From the NCBI RefSeq assembly GCF_008728515.1, contig NC_044988.1, forward strand, positions 34,451,159-34,515,158: a DNA stretch of 64,000 nucleotides. Reading direction: 5' to 3'. Each line of letters begins with the position of its first letter. Positions within the stretch are counted from its first letter, which is position 1. This document shows positions 10,978 to 23,315 of the stretch, piece by piece. The DNA is from Papio anubis (taxonomy: Eukaryota > Chordata > Mammalia > Primates > Cercopithecidae). Both the position numbers and the translations under genes were made by a program. The notes under the pieces are model-generated. The model searched no databases and was not told the origin of the DNA. It saw nothing but the letters and a program-made list of their open reading frames with translations.

Positions 10978-13680
10978 CTAAAATGTAAAAAAAGCAAGGA
11001 GACTTATAATAATATACTACATGCATTCTTGTATGCTCCACTTTGAGTTACATTGGGCTTATGACAGAGTAAAAAAAAAAGTAAACTTTCTGACCTAGGA
11101 ACACAGTGTGGATGCTAGTCCTTGCTCCTAACTAGCTGTCTCACCTCAGGCATACTTAACAATTCTGGCCATCATTTTACTCACCTAACACCAACTGATT
11201 GAACTAGGTAATTTCCAAAATCTTATCCCTACACTATAAGTATATGGCTGTTTCCTGATTTTTCTTCCCACCATAAATCTTGAAGACCTGAATTCTTGAA
11301 GAAAAAAACAACTCTCTTTTTTTGTGAGGGGCAGGGTGGATACCATCCATCTTCTTACCTCTGTACAATTAGGCAACAGAACCTTTGCATCTGAGGAGGG
11401 GTGATTAAGAAGATGCCTTGTGCATCTTGAGAACATATTTCTTTGTGCTCTTGCATTTGCATTTTAAGAAGATTGAGCTGTCTCAAGGTCAGATCAGTTA
11501 TTCTTCCTGTCATCCCACCACACAATCCCTGTCCCTCTCCTACATGCCCCTTATTTCCATCCACCCACTGCTGACTGTCTTAGCCATCCTCCTCCAGCTT
11601 CACTCTCATTCTCTCCAAGATACTATGTACTAAAGTTCTCAAAAATGGAAAAACATACGGACACTTCAATGTCCTGGAAAATGTACTTTTTAGATGAATG
11701 CACAGTAGTATCTATCTTACTTAAGTTTTTAAGTGGGCTGTCAACTCTACACGGGACAGAACTCCAATTCTTGTTCTTAATCCAACTGGGTGGTGGGTAC
11801 AGAAGACCTTGAGTTAGTTGGTTGCATTTCAGAATATTGCAAAACTTGGGAAAGTTACAACTGCTCTACCCTTCTCAACAATGTTGCTGATACCTTTTCT
11901 CTTTAACAGGCTGTTGAGTAGGGTTGTGAACCTCAGGTGAGAATGGCCAGTCTTAATTCATTATAGCCAGGATTCACAAGTATTCTGTGGGAAGCCCTGC
12001 TAATGGGGTTCCAGGTGAGTGGGAACTGCAAGCAAGACTTCAGTGACTTCCTTGTATTCTGGCCAAGGATGCACCCTGGAGTTTCAGGGCTGTGTGCCAG
12101 AGTCAGCTTCAAAGCTGAGCACAGGATACCAAACCACTTACCAGGATGACGAGGCACAATGCTGAACAGGCCTGAGGTGGTGAGATTTCCCTCCCCCTCT
12201 GCCACAGTGCCACTCCAGCACCCTGTGACCAGAGTTAGAGGCCACTCACTGACAGCAGGGCGATTTGGCAGTTCTTTCCTTTCTCCAAACGCTAACAGTC
12301 CCATGTGACTCATCTCTAATAGCAGACCAGAACCTGCCTGAGGTTAGGAGCGAGATATTAGCCATCTTGACAGTCTCCATCGTGTCTACTTCTCCTAAAT
12401 GTTTGCACAAAGCATGAGAGATAAAAGAAAAACTGTGGCTCAGGCCACTTGCCATTACTTATTTTTCTTCTGAACATAGGAGTGGATGACTAAATTTTTA
12501 CACCTGCTGCAAACATTTATTTAAAAAAAAAACTGTACTCTAGTACTATTCCTCCACATACCCTGTATATCACAGAACTGTGTCCTTTAAAGTGCTCCTG
12601 TTTGTAAGGGGTTAGGATCTCCCCTGAAAAGAGAGAGAGTCCTCATGTCAATCATCTGGGAAAGAAACACTGTCTAGGAAGTTAGTATTTAGACTTACCA
12701 CTTTCTGGGCCTTGCTCTCTTGGGTCTGGACTTGTAGTCTGAATGTGTTACAGGACGCTCCCAGGTAGAAAGGTTAAAGGTGGAAGCCAAGCAGGAAGAA
12801 GAGCTTCCTTATGGGAACCACACCTGAGAATAAATGCACCACACCTTGTAAATTTCACCCTGGAGTTCAGAATTTTCAACATCCTCTCCTTTCCCAACTT
12901 CCCCATTCCTGACAATGTCATTTCCCAAAGTCTGGGAATATTCCCTAGGGTGTCCAGAACACTTTCAGCTATCTCCTTTTGCTCACAAAATATATATCAG
13001 AAAATAAGCAAAAGTTGACCTTGCAATACAGATAACTTTGATTTCACTCACTTGTATAAGGCAAGTCTTTTAAAAACTAACACTTTTTAGCATGGGTAAA
13101 AAATGTCTTGCTACTTATACAATTTTAAATATCACTGTGTCTCAGAGAGATGTTTTGCAGAGAATGCCGATTTCAATCCCTCTGCCTTCATTTTCCCTCT
13201 GATTCCTACTCACATCTTGGAAGGGGTCTTTAATGCTTCAGCCCTGCCTCTCAGGTGAACTATAGATTACTATGAGAAGGTGTATTTTTGGGGAGAAGTG
13301 GGGGCTGCAAGTTCCAGACAGCCTTTCTTCCAGTCACCCGTGAGTACCTGGATTTGATTTTACTTGGGAGGACAAAAAGGATTAACTGCATGAATTCTGT
13401 CATCGGGATTACTGCGCTGACTTATTTCCTGATCAGATGACACGTTGCCTGAATGTGTGACTGATCATCTCACCACAATCATTTTCAATAAATATTTGCA
13501 TTCCATTCAAACTAAGCCACATCCCCCTGCAAATTCCAGCCCAGAGCCCACAGCTTCCGGAGGTTTTCTGTAATTAACACCGCCCTCGCTCCCTGAGGCC
13601 AATTACTGTAATTTAGGTATTCCCCGCAATGGTGTGCTGATTTCTGTTGACACCACTCTGCCTGTTTTTCTCAACTCTAT
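10978..13680. other. PLGRKT first intron (mostly unassigned)
   Basis: Introns and flanking DNA between the probable PLGRKT exon 1 and its ATG exon. A possible plus-strand MIR lies near 11,100-11,190 ('cctaactagctgtctcacctc'). Remaining sequence shows no supported gene. The minus-strand 126-codon frame at 11,933-12,313 has no recognisable product. Confidence 0.5.
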
Positions 13681-14170
13681 TTTAAAGCTACGGAGAGATC
13701 CGGAGTCCACGCCAGGCGACAAGAACGCGCCCTAATGGAACGAGGTTGGCAATACCTATCAGCACCAGGGGCAGTGCGAGAGCCAAGGGCAGGCGCTCAC
13801 GAGGAAAGGGCGCCCAGCGCGGCCTGGCAAGCTCGGAGCCCAGGAGATCGCGCTGACTGACATGGCCGGACTGACCCTTCTCCCCACTCTGCGGCGGTGT
13901 TCACTCACTGGGCGGCGCTGGTTCCGGGACCAGGCGACCGGTGCAGAGGCCTCCAGGCCCGGGCTCCTTTAGCCCGCGGCAGGGAGCGGGCCTCGCTCCG
14001 CCCAACGTCGGGATTGGCGCCGAGCCACAGTAGATGACGCGCCTCAGCCAAATTCGCGCAGCCCTCGGCTTCTTTAAAGGGCCAGCACGTCCGCCAGAAG
14101 CAGGGTGTGTCCTTCCGGGCCAGGCTCAGTGTTACCGGAGGTGGGAGGGGAAGGTCAAAAGAGGCAAATT
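13680..14170 (-). promoter_or_regulatory. PLGRKT: PLGRKT CpG-island promoter
   Basis: There is a sharp local rise in GC and CpG content, with many 'gcgc', 'ggcg' and 'cgcc' runs, in otherwise AT-rich surroundings. The position, 3 kb upstream of the PLGRKT ATG on the minus strand, and the single CpG island fit a housekeeping promoter. Transcription start sites cannot be fixed from sequence alone. Confidence 0.75.
13909..14015 (-). other. PLGRKT: Probable PLGRKT 5' UTR exon 1
   Basis: On the minus strand the CpG island contains 'GCCCA|GTGAGTGAAC', a strong donor with intron GT at 13,907-13,908, so the exon would end at 13,909. The 5' boundary is approximate. This exon would be non-coding, because the ATG is in the next exon. 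It is an inference from splice-site quality and position. Confidence 0.5.
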
Positions 14171-15995
14171 CAAAACCGCGGCGACTCAGCTGCCAGATTT
14201 TTGAGATAAGGCAGAGGAAGCGGAGTGGAATTCTCAATTAAAGGCCTCTGTCCCCTCATCTGTTAAACTGCCACTCTTAAAGAGGCATAAAGACAAGACA
14301 GAAACGAAAAAGAACAGAATTGACCGAAATTACCCATTCTCTTTTGAACAGAGCCGTCTCTCTCCCCTGCTGCTCTGAGAGATGTCAATCTTGTCTCAGC
14401 CTCACCAGCAATTTCCATCTTGAATAACCCAAGTCTCCCAGCCTGAGAGAATACTTGAATCATTGGCACTCTGTTCTTTGCTACCAAATGGCTTGGAAAA
14501 ATAGCATGAACGTCACCAGTCTCTGGCCTTCAGGAAAGTCCCCGCTGACCACCACAGCGGTGGGAAGGCGTCTAACTTCCTCCAGGCTCAGCGTGTGGGT
14601 GAACACCGCCCTGACCTCCTGGGCGCGTCTTGCTGCTCTCAACAGCAGCCCTCAGGATTCTGGAGCCTGGGTCCCACATTCCGGATACCATTTGTTGAAT
14701 GGCTGGATGGGGAAATTACAACAGCACCCTCATTTCCAGTCGTGGGAATGCTTGGGTTACCAGGAGGTTTGACACTCTTTAAGGGAGATTAACAACTGAT
14801 GCAAGAAGTAGGGAATCGTGTTTGAGTGCACAGACTAACATAAACACACTTACCTTCAATTTCTAGCTCTGCCACTGTCACTGTGACTTTATTACCTCTG
14901 CAATAGGACTAAAGCCATCTAATTTATTGGATTGTGAGGACTAAAGATAATATATGTAGGCACTTAGCACAGTGTCTGGCACATAGTTCGCCTTCAATAA
15001 ACAGTAGTAACCAGTAACAGCGGGGAGCTGTTACTAACTCTAGGGCTGAGGGGAAAGGGGAAGGAAGCAGTTACTAAAATCAGGCCAGAGTGGTAGCTGT
15101 GGCTGTAGGAGAGAGTAACCAACTGGAACTGTGTTGTTCAGTAGGGGAAAGCCAGCAATGCCAACTTTTCACCAAGTAAGGTGAGATTCTATAGTTGTAG
15201 CCAATGCTGACACGTCAGCCCAAAGCAGGGACAGAGTGGAGAAGACCCACCTCTCTGTTCTCGCAGCTCTGATATCCAGCTGGGGTCTTCCATTGGCTGA
15301 TCCACCAGAAAGCCAGAAGACAATGGAGCTAGGTCTGTGTAGTCTGTAGAGGTCAGCCTCCTAGGCACAGTGCCTGGAGGGATAAATAGAAAATATCCAG
15401 CACACTGTTTCTACAACCTTGGGTTTATTGTGTTTGGAAGCCTAGATCCAAAGAAAGGAATGGTTCCACTAGAAGACCCAGTCACTGAATTGAACTGAAT
15501 TTCAATTCACTGACTGGAAAGCTGAAACTGCCCTCTGGTCATTTTGATTCCTCACAGCGATAGAATGGTATGATTGATCCCAATTACCAAAAGGAAATTG
15601 GGTTACATCTATATATTGAGGGCAAGAAGAACTATGCGTGACACCTGGAGATTCACTGGGCATTTCTTAATACTGCCATGTGCCATAATAATGATTATCA
15701 GATAACTGAAGTAATGCAGAAATTTCAGATCATGCAGAAATTAAATTGTTGAAGCATACCAGATAAAAAAATCCTGATCTACCTAGGTGTTGGCATAGGG
15801 CAGGGGAAATGTAAGTAAATGCGTAGGAAGCTATGATTATTAATTTTAGCCTTGCAACAAGCTCTAGAGGCAGGAATTATAGCAGCTCTCCATCTAAAAT
15901 GTTAATTACTTCTTCCCTGACCCTCTTTTCCTATTACCCTGCATAAAGAGTACAATTTAGTTTCTAGATGAGAATGTACGTGAACTGACATCCCC
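14171..15995. other. PLGRKT-CD274 intergenic, left part
   Basis: Mostly unassigned. A plus-strand MIR lies at about 14,850-15,010 ('ctagctctgccactgtcactgtgac' to 'tggcacatagttcgccttcaataaa'). A near-perfect hairpin lies at 15,481-15,514. The 105-codon open frame at 14,455-14,772 has no recognisable product. Confidence 0.5.
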
Positions 15996-15999
15996 TCAA

Positions 16000-16560
16000 G
16001 GCAATATGGCGGCTGATGGGGCTTGTTAAAGAAAATCAAAGCTGGACAATAGTTGTAGCAGTAAAAATAGATTTTTATTCAGCAACTTTTGAAATAGGGG
16101 GGAAGAGGCCTTGGTAAAGAACTGGGCTCAATTCTGAATACAGTAAGGATAAGTGGGGATTTATAGCCGAGAAGCAGGTTGTGTGGGTGGCAGTGCAGTC
16201 TGTGGATGGAAAATTACTAAGAAGAGACATCAAGGGTAGGGGAAATCCTTGCTAAACTAACCTAACAAGATTCTTGCTGAAGGCAGGCCAGGGTATCAGA
16301 CATCACCTGGGGGCTGGTGGGGGTAAGGAATTTGATCAGATATAGAGGGTGGTCAAATATTCAGGGTGGGAAGATCCTCTCTAAACTGACTTAGGAGGAT
16401 TCTTGCTAACACTGACTCTGCAAGGATGAACACTGCAGCCCAATGTCAAGATCTAATCAAGGAGATAGCTTAGAGGAGCCTGACAAAAGTTTGGTCGATG
16501 AGAAATCTTGTCACACTCTGTTATTCTCATATGTAAGGAATGAGCTTCTCTTCATCTGAG
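16000..16560. repeat. Interspersed repeat, probably LTR-derived
   Basis: The sequence 'caatatggcggctgatggggcttg ... attttta ttcagcaact' and the paired phrases 'aagattcttgctgaaggcaggcc' and 'aggattcttgctaacactgactctg' read like an antisense LTR-class repeat seen in primate genomes. I cannot name the family. Confidence 0.4.
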
Positions 16561-17289
16561 CAAAGGAAAATTATAAATTCTGGGTGACAAAACAAAGACT
16601 GTCTAGGTTTTCTGTTTGCCTTCCATCATATTCATTCTCCTTGCTTCCCTGCCCTGTTCTATACCCGAAAGCTGACCTCTTTGGACGGCACCACCTGGGC
16701 TCTCCTCAGCTGGTTTCCATTTGGGTTTGGATAGCGGGAGGCATTCAGGGAGATGGGAGGCAGGAGGAAAAAGACATCAGGGTGTATTTTCTCTGTTCTT
16801 TCTCTGGGGCTAAGTATCTGGTGGTGGTTGTGTTTCTTCACAACTGCAGCTCTTGGCAAGTGGTCGCTTCTCCATGGCTCCAGCTCCATGGGCTCTGGAA
16901 ACACTTTTCTCCCTTACTATGTAGCTTAGAGAGAGCGCAGTCTTCCTGCTGTTGCTAGACTCTGGATGCCTCAACTGGATGGTTCTCTTAACTTAACCAT
17001 ACTCCTTTAAGTAGTGTCTTCACTAATATCTCTTTAATCAAACCAACTGAGTAAAATTCTGATTCCTGATGGATACACCTTAAACTGAACACACACATTA
17101 TAAACATTCTTGTATGTATGATGTTGTTCATAATTTTAAAACATAAATGAAAAAAGTGACCATAGAAAAATATGCCCAGGAAATTGAAAAAAAAAGTCTT
17201 GGTATAGATATTGGACACATTTTATAAAATGTGGAGTAAGAGGGTTAAAGGAAATTTATTTCAGAATCAAATGGCATATAACTTTAACT
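16561..17289. other. Unassigned intergenic stretch
   Basis: Contains a 124-codon plus-strand open frame (16,584-16,958) with an overlapping 81-codon minus frame. Neither has recognisable domains or splice context, so neither is called a gene. Confidence 0.4.
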
Positions 17290-17456
17290 GGTATGTGAAT
17301 TATTTTCAGTTGTATGAATTTGTGAATATGTATGTGTATATTTTTACACATATATATAAATATGTTTTATATCATCTGGCCTTATAGAATAAGGATTTTT
17401 GTGTTGCTACGTTGCTTTCGTATTTACCATTTTTAACAGCTAAAGGATTTTCAGTA

Positions 17457-17752
17457 AGTGTGTATACAACACCTTCCATTGCTGGATATTTCTCAGTATA
17501 TTTATGTATGTACACATATATGTGTATACATATGTATACATATGTGTGTATATGTATATTTACATGTGTGTATACATACACATGTATGTGTGTATACATA
17601 TGTGTGTATACATATATACATATGTATGTGTATGTATACATGCATGTGTGTATGCGTATATATGCATACATGTGTATATGTATATATGTATGTGTATGTG
17701 TGTATATATACACATATACATATATACACACATATATGTATGTATACATTGA
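17457..17752. repeat. Compound TATG/TGTATACA microsatellite
   Basis: Nearly 300 bp of alternating purine-pyrimidine repeats built from 'tatgtgtgtatacata' and 'catatgtatg' variants. Several 75-140 codon frames on both strands, rich in Tyr, Ile, His, Cys and Val, are by-products of the repeat. Confidence 0.95.
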
Positions 17753-18254
17753 GTTAAGTAGTATAAATATTTTAGAGAAAATTGATATAAAATCCTCAAC
17801 TCATTTGATGCTCCCTATCCCAGGACTGTAAAATTGCTCACTATTTCCTTGGACCTCCATAAAGAAGCAGTTTTTCCAAAAATAAAGTGTTTGGAACTTT
17901 CAGATGTGCCTAGCGATATCTCCTTTTAACAGAGATGCTTTCACAAGGATTTGAATTTCCCCATTGATCTGGGAACCAGGTTTAGCCAAGAACTTCAGTC
18001 TGTGAAGGGCTGCAAATAGTTGCACAGTGTGGGGCTGAGGCTAGAACCTCCTTAATATTAAACCATTCTGGGATGGTGCTTCCCAAATTCTGGATTTTAA
18101 CCTTCACTCCAATCCTGGGGCACCTCTGCAACTTAGGTATGACCTGGACACAAGCTTTGTATAAGTCTTCTTTGGACTTCATCCATTCCTCAACAGTGAC
18201 ACCACGTGGCAGTGTAATATAATGACATCAGTGGACTCAGATCCTGTTCTCTCC

Positions 18255-18500
18255 CTACCTAGAGATTTTTAAAATTGAGATATATGATTCACAACCATAA
18301 AATGTACCACCTTAAAATGTACAATTTAATGGTTTTTAATATATTCAAAAAGGTGTACAACCATCACCACTATCTAATTCCATAACATTTTCTTCTCCCT
18401 AGAAAGAAACCTTGTAACCATTAGCAGCCACTCCCCATTCTCCCCATTCCCCCAGTGTCTGCGGACCCCTAACCTAATTTCTGTTTTTATAGATTTGCCT
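18255..18500 (-). repeat. Old L1 3' end fragment
   Basis: 'ttttaaaattgagatatatgattcacaaccataaaatgtaccacc', 'acaaccatcaccactatctaattcc' and 'taaccattagcagccactcccca' follow the antisense 3' region of old L1M elements. Confidence 0.7.
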
Positions 18501-19079
18501 AGATAAAAATGTAAGGGGTAATAAAGTCAAGGAAGCTTTTTTGAGCTGAAAATGATTATATTTCAGAGTGTAACCTGAATAAAACTGAGGCTTCACATGG
18601 CTCAGTCCAAGCATGTAATAGCATTCTAAGAAAACATGAACTGAATGAAAACATAAACTTTGAAGCATGAAGAATAATGAGGGTCTTCACCTTATGCTTT
18701 CTTAAGGAGTCCCCGCAAATGTTTCACACAGCATATTGAACAAGAAACTCCTAAAATGTTCTCTAGATATTTCTCTCTTTCCTATTTTTTTCCACTCATA
18801 GTAGCCCCTTACATCTATCCTCCTTCTCAACTGTGAGGTCACTACAGCACTATAATAAGCCCCTGTTAACTTCCTTCTCTTGAAACCCATGCAGCGCACA
18901 TGACCCTATTCTCAGTCTGTGAATCTCAGCCTCCTGCAATACTGTGAAATTCAACTTGGTCTCCTACTCTGAATGTGTATAAAAATAACAGAGAACAGTT
19001 CCTGAACTCTGTTATTGTGTTGATCCATAACTCTGTTATGAGTAAAATGATCTACCTTATTATATGTGGTATTATAATA
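18501..19079. other. Unassigned intergenic stretch
   Basis: AT-rich, non-coding, with no repeat that I can name. Confidence 0.4.
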
Positions 19080-19905
19080 TATATTTAGTTTCTGTCACCA
19101 TTTTCCAGCACACAGCTCCTGAAAGCCTTGCAACTTCCTGAGTCATAGGTGTGCTGGGTATCTTTTGTTCTAGGGGATCTTCGACTCCAGTTCTTGATAC
19201 AGAGCTCCTGATCCCTTGGAATTTCCTTAGTGATAGGAGCATCTTTTGTTCTCCTGAAGTAACTCTTAGTGGGCTTCTGGAAGGGAGCTGGTCACAAGAA
19301 TGACCAAGCCATGATTAGAAGCTTGGAACTTTCAGCCCCTACCCCATCCTGTGAAAAGGGAAGAGGGGCCGAAGATTGAGTTAACAATTGCTGATGTGTA
19401 CATGATGAAGTCCCCATAAAAATCCCTAAACGAGGGGGTTTGGAGAGCTTCTGGAGGTGCTAAATATGGAGGTGCTTGGAGGGTGGCCTATCCAAAGAGG
19501 CCATGGAAGCTCTGCACCCCATCCTCCATACTTTGTTCTATGTGCCTCTTCATCTGGCTATTCATCTGTATCCCTTGCAATATCTTTTATATTAATTGAT
19601 ATAATAAACTGGTAAATGTAAGTTAACTGTTTCCCTATGTTCTGTGAGGAAATTAATCAGACCCAAGGAGGGGGTCATGGGGACCCACAATTTAAAGCCA
19701 GTCAGTCAAAAGTTCCAGAGGCCTAGACTTTCTATTGGCATCTGAAGTTGGGGCAGGCTCGTGGGACTGAGCCCTTAACCTGTGAGATTTAACTTTAACT
19801 TCCTATAGATCATTTCAGAATTGAACTGAATTATAGGACACTCAGCTGGTGTCCACTGGAGAACTGCTTGTTGTGTAGGGAAAAACCCTACACATTTTGG
19901 TAACT
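19080..19905 (+). repeat. LTR-like interspersed repeat (family not named)
   Basis: It shows a familiar repeated pattern: 'ggaatttccttagtgataggagcatcttttgttctcc', 'ccccataaaaatccctaaa', 'aataaactgg' as a poly(A)-signal-like site, 'ggcatctgaagttggggcagg' and 'gggactgagcccttaacctgtg', ending near 'cacattttggtaac'. I believe this is an endogenous retrovirus-class repeat, but the family is uncertain. Confidence 0.5.
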
Positions 19906-21234
19906 AGAAATGTTCTGTGCTGAGTTCAGTGTAAGAGTAGGAAAAACAGTTTGTTTTTTCCTGTCCCATTATATATTCCCCCTTCTTTGCAGTTCTTCAC
20001 AAGAGAGACATAGTATCTCTTTGTGTCACTCAGGGACACACACACAAAAAAACCTGGACGTCAGTCTTCTTTCTTTTCTCCTCCTTCTATGGTAAGCATC
20101 CCTAGATGTGCTGGATAGCTTGGCCTAGTGGTGTTGATAAAGTTCTTCCAAACAAACCTGATAACAGGTAACACATGTGTCAATGTTAGAATGTATTCTA
20201 TCCCATGTCAAGTCTCCATCTTCCTCTTGCCATCCAATAACATATGAAAAAGGAAGAGTGAACTGTGTTAAAATGTTTGTAGTCACAGAAGGCATTAATT
20301 ACCCTTTTAACAAAAACCAGGTACATGAAGGTTATTGCTATTGCCATAGCTATTGGAGTGTGGGAAATACAGGGTGAAGGATACCCAGTGATTTTGCTTG
20401 AGACCAACTTTTCTACACTGGAAGTAAAATAAGTCCACCTTTTCCAATCCAAACTTAAGTTAGCCCTTACTGGGTTTGGAGAGACTGCTCATCTCTAGCC
20501 CCTGGAACCCTGCCTTGGGAGAGTTGGACTTCATCGAGTAGAAGTATGTCTACATTTTTTCTGACTCCCCAGGAATGTCATTATTCGGTCTTACTCTGAA
20601 AATGCTGCCACATCCCTCTTTTGCTTTGTCAGCTCTGATTAGCACGCAATCAGCAAGAATATCTGGGTTGGCAGCCTTTACTTGGAGTTGTGAAACGTCT
20701 ATAACTCTAGTCTGTAATTCACACATTTCTGTTTGGCTTGTTCATACACAGGCATGAATTAAACCTATGCTTTTCCATTTCTCTCCACCCTGTCATATTC
20801 TGTAAGGAGGTAAAACAGTTCATCTACAAACAGAGTTCACACACTCACCTAAGTGCTGATGCCTCACCTGATGGCATTTCTCAACCTCTGAGGCTTTCCT
20901 TCTTTGTACTTGGTCAAAAGAATGCTTTAACCATAACCCACAGCCCTTCTTGTGAATTTCTCCAAAATAACTGGAGCCTGGTTAATAGCAAACCTCAGGA
21001 GCATGACTTTGAAACACTGTCAACATACTGCCACCAATTTCTCCATTTCCAGAAAAGACTGTAATTTTTTCTTTAGAAATCATGACTTTCTTGATTGGTT
21101 TAGAGTGGTTTCCAGTAGTTCATTTACCAGGAAAGTTTCTGTTTGGTTTTTAGACTTCCTTAATTTAGAGAATGCACATAATATTGAAACTGGCTATAGT
21201 ATCCTACTTTGGAAAAGCATATTAAATACATACA
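19906..21234. other. Unassigned intergenic stretch
   Basis: Open frames reach 108 codons on the plus strand but overlap each other in different frames and show no domain. No gene is supported. Confidence 0.4.
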
Positions 21235-21312
21235 AGTATATATGTCATGTATATAAATATATACAAATATATATGTAATGTATATAAATATATACAAATA
21301 TGTGTGTGTGTA
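21235..21312. repeat. AT-rich tandem repeat
   Basis: Repeats of 'tatataaatatatacaaatatatatgtaatg', two close copies followed by a short GT run. Confidence 0.85.
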
Positions 21313-21469
21313 TCTTCTTTGATTTCCTTTTATCCATTACTACTACTATCCCTCAATAAGTCCTATTAGTTCTACTTCCAAATCATATTTTGAACGTGGT
21401 CTACAGAAACAGCTCCTAAAGATTTTCCAGTCTCCATGAATGTAAGGCCCCTCTACATTCCATTCTTCA

Positions 21470-21815
21470 TACTACAGCTAGAGTGGTATTTTTCGAACAT
21501 TCATCAGGCAACTACCCTGCTCTAAATCATCTGGTGGTTTTTCATTGCAAGTAGAATCCAACCTCTCCCCTTAGTCCTCAAGGCTTTTCATGATATGATT
21601 TGACCCACCATCCCTCTTCCTCACTGTCTACCCACAATTTTCTTCTTTTCATCCTTAGAACTTGCTAAGCTTGTTCCACCTTTATAGTCTTTGCACCTGT
21701 CTCTTCCCCCGGCCAAATATGCTCTTTTGGCAGATCTTTCCATGGTTATCTTCATGGTTCATTTCTCAGATATCACCTCTTATACGTTTCCTGACCACTG
21801 TAACTACAGGAACCT
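21470..21815 (+). repeat. L2 LINE fragment
   Basis: 'ctaccctgctctaaatcatctggtggtttttcattgc', 'tcaaggcttttcatgatatgatttgacccacc' and 'tctcagatatcacctcttatacgtttcctgaccac' follow the L2 3' consensus order. Confidence 0.75.
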
Positions 21816-22699
21816 CACACCTGTGTACTTTACCATATTGCTCTGACTTGTTTTCTTTTTTCTCTTATAGGACTTTTCAGTATCTGCAATTTTTATTGAT
21901 TAGTTTCTGTTTGGAACATATCTCTCTCAGAACAGAAAGATCTTGCTGTGCTTTCAAGGAAATGGTGGAGAAAGAAAAAAAACTACTTCTCATTCTTTTA
22001 TGATGAGCCTACAAAAATAAATGGGTTAATTGGGTTCTTGATCCAGTTCACCTTAAGTATGATAACCAAAGGAAATGATTCACAAGGTGACTATTTCCTT
22101 TGTGTGACACTCACTTATGTTATTAGTTCTAGGACATTAAATCAAGAAATATTTTCCAGGATCCCCTGAAAGAGTATCTCTCAATTGTAAACTTTACCTT
22201 TTATTGGCATTCTGTTGATTTAATGAGATTCTCTAGAATTAAAATATTTACCACAGAGTGTTCCCCAGCTCCCACAGCATTTATCCAGGCCATAACTACT
22301 TATATCTGGGTTTATGAACTCATTATGGGTAGCGGAAATTGTTGGAGGCCTCATCTTTGTTTTAAAGTACCTGTGGCACAGGATCTGCCCATTGAAGGCA
22401 AGAGCTCTTCACCTGCCCAGCTCTTCCCCAGCTCAGGATAGGAAGGAGAGAGACACAGTGTGAGTGAGAGAAGCATCTGATTGTGGGTGTCAGATGAAGA
22501 CAGCTGCTACTCTCTGGTCTCCCATACATGTTAATTACCCCTGTCATTTAAACCATTGTTTTGTGTAACAAGAACAAAGTATTCTATTCCACAAAGTCTG
22601 TTTGACATGAGACACTTATGGCATGTGAGTCTATGACAAGGGTAGGGGCAACAAACGTGAGGGGCTAGATGAGAACAGAGGAAGAGAAATGAGCATTGC
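21816..22699. other. Unassigned intergenic stretch
   Basis: Non-coding as far as I can see, with no clear repeat or exon. Confidence 0.4.
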
Positions 22700-23134
22700 A
22701 TAGGGCAGTGGTTTACAACCCTACACGATCAAAAATAGAACCTGGAGACAAATCTGGATATTGTCTTTATACATAATAAAATACATTTTAAAATATTCAA
22801 TGCAAACAAAGCAGTTTGTCCGTGTCTTTTGTTTTGAGTCTCTTTAGTATATGCTGCTTTTGAAGATCAAGAACATTTACTGAAAATTGCTCCTTCACCA
22901 GGAATTTGCTTACATCTCTTCAGGTCCACTTGTAAGACCTTGAAATCAGTCCTCCTGAGATCAGTACGAATGAGGATCATCTTTCCTGCTTTAGAAGCAA
23001 AAGTGGCAAGTAGGGTAGACAGAGGCTGAAGGAAGGGTGGTGTTGATAAATTAGCCAAATTAGATGGAAGAAAGGGAGTTACAGCTGTACTTGCAAAGAA
23101 CTCTGGGCTCATTTTTTCCTTAAATATTAAATCA

Positions 23135-23315
23135 CTAGTTTTCAAAACTTCAATGTGAACATGACTCACCTGAGGACAATGTTAAAATGTTGACCCCCAA
23201 GACCCTGCCCCCAGGTTTGGATCCCAGGCAGAACCCTAGAATCTGTATTTTAAACATTAACCCCAGGTCGAGCGTAATGCAAGTAACCGTCAGAGACACT
23301 ATGAGAAACAGCACA
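23135..23315 (+). repeat. MER5A-like hAT fragment
   Basis: 'actcacctgaggacaatgttaaaatg', 'accctgcccccaggtttggatccc', 'ctagaatctgtattttaaac' follow the MER5A layout. A 'cagtggtttacaaccc' end-like sequence at 22,706 may belong to a related copy. Confidence 0.55.

Noticed and set aside
13905..14237. 110-codon minus-strand frame in the PLGRKT CpG island
   Set aside because: It overlaps the predicted non-coding exon and its donor site, and the known PLGRKT start is in the next exon. Likely a GC-rich shadow.
17372..17831. Open frames of 75-139 codons on both strands rich in Tyr/Ile/His/Cys
   Set aside because: They are produced by the TATG/TGTATACA microsatellite, which has no stops in several frames. 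The flanks show no gene context.
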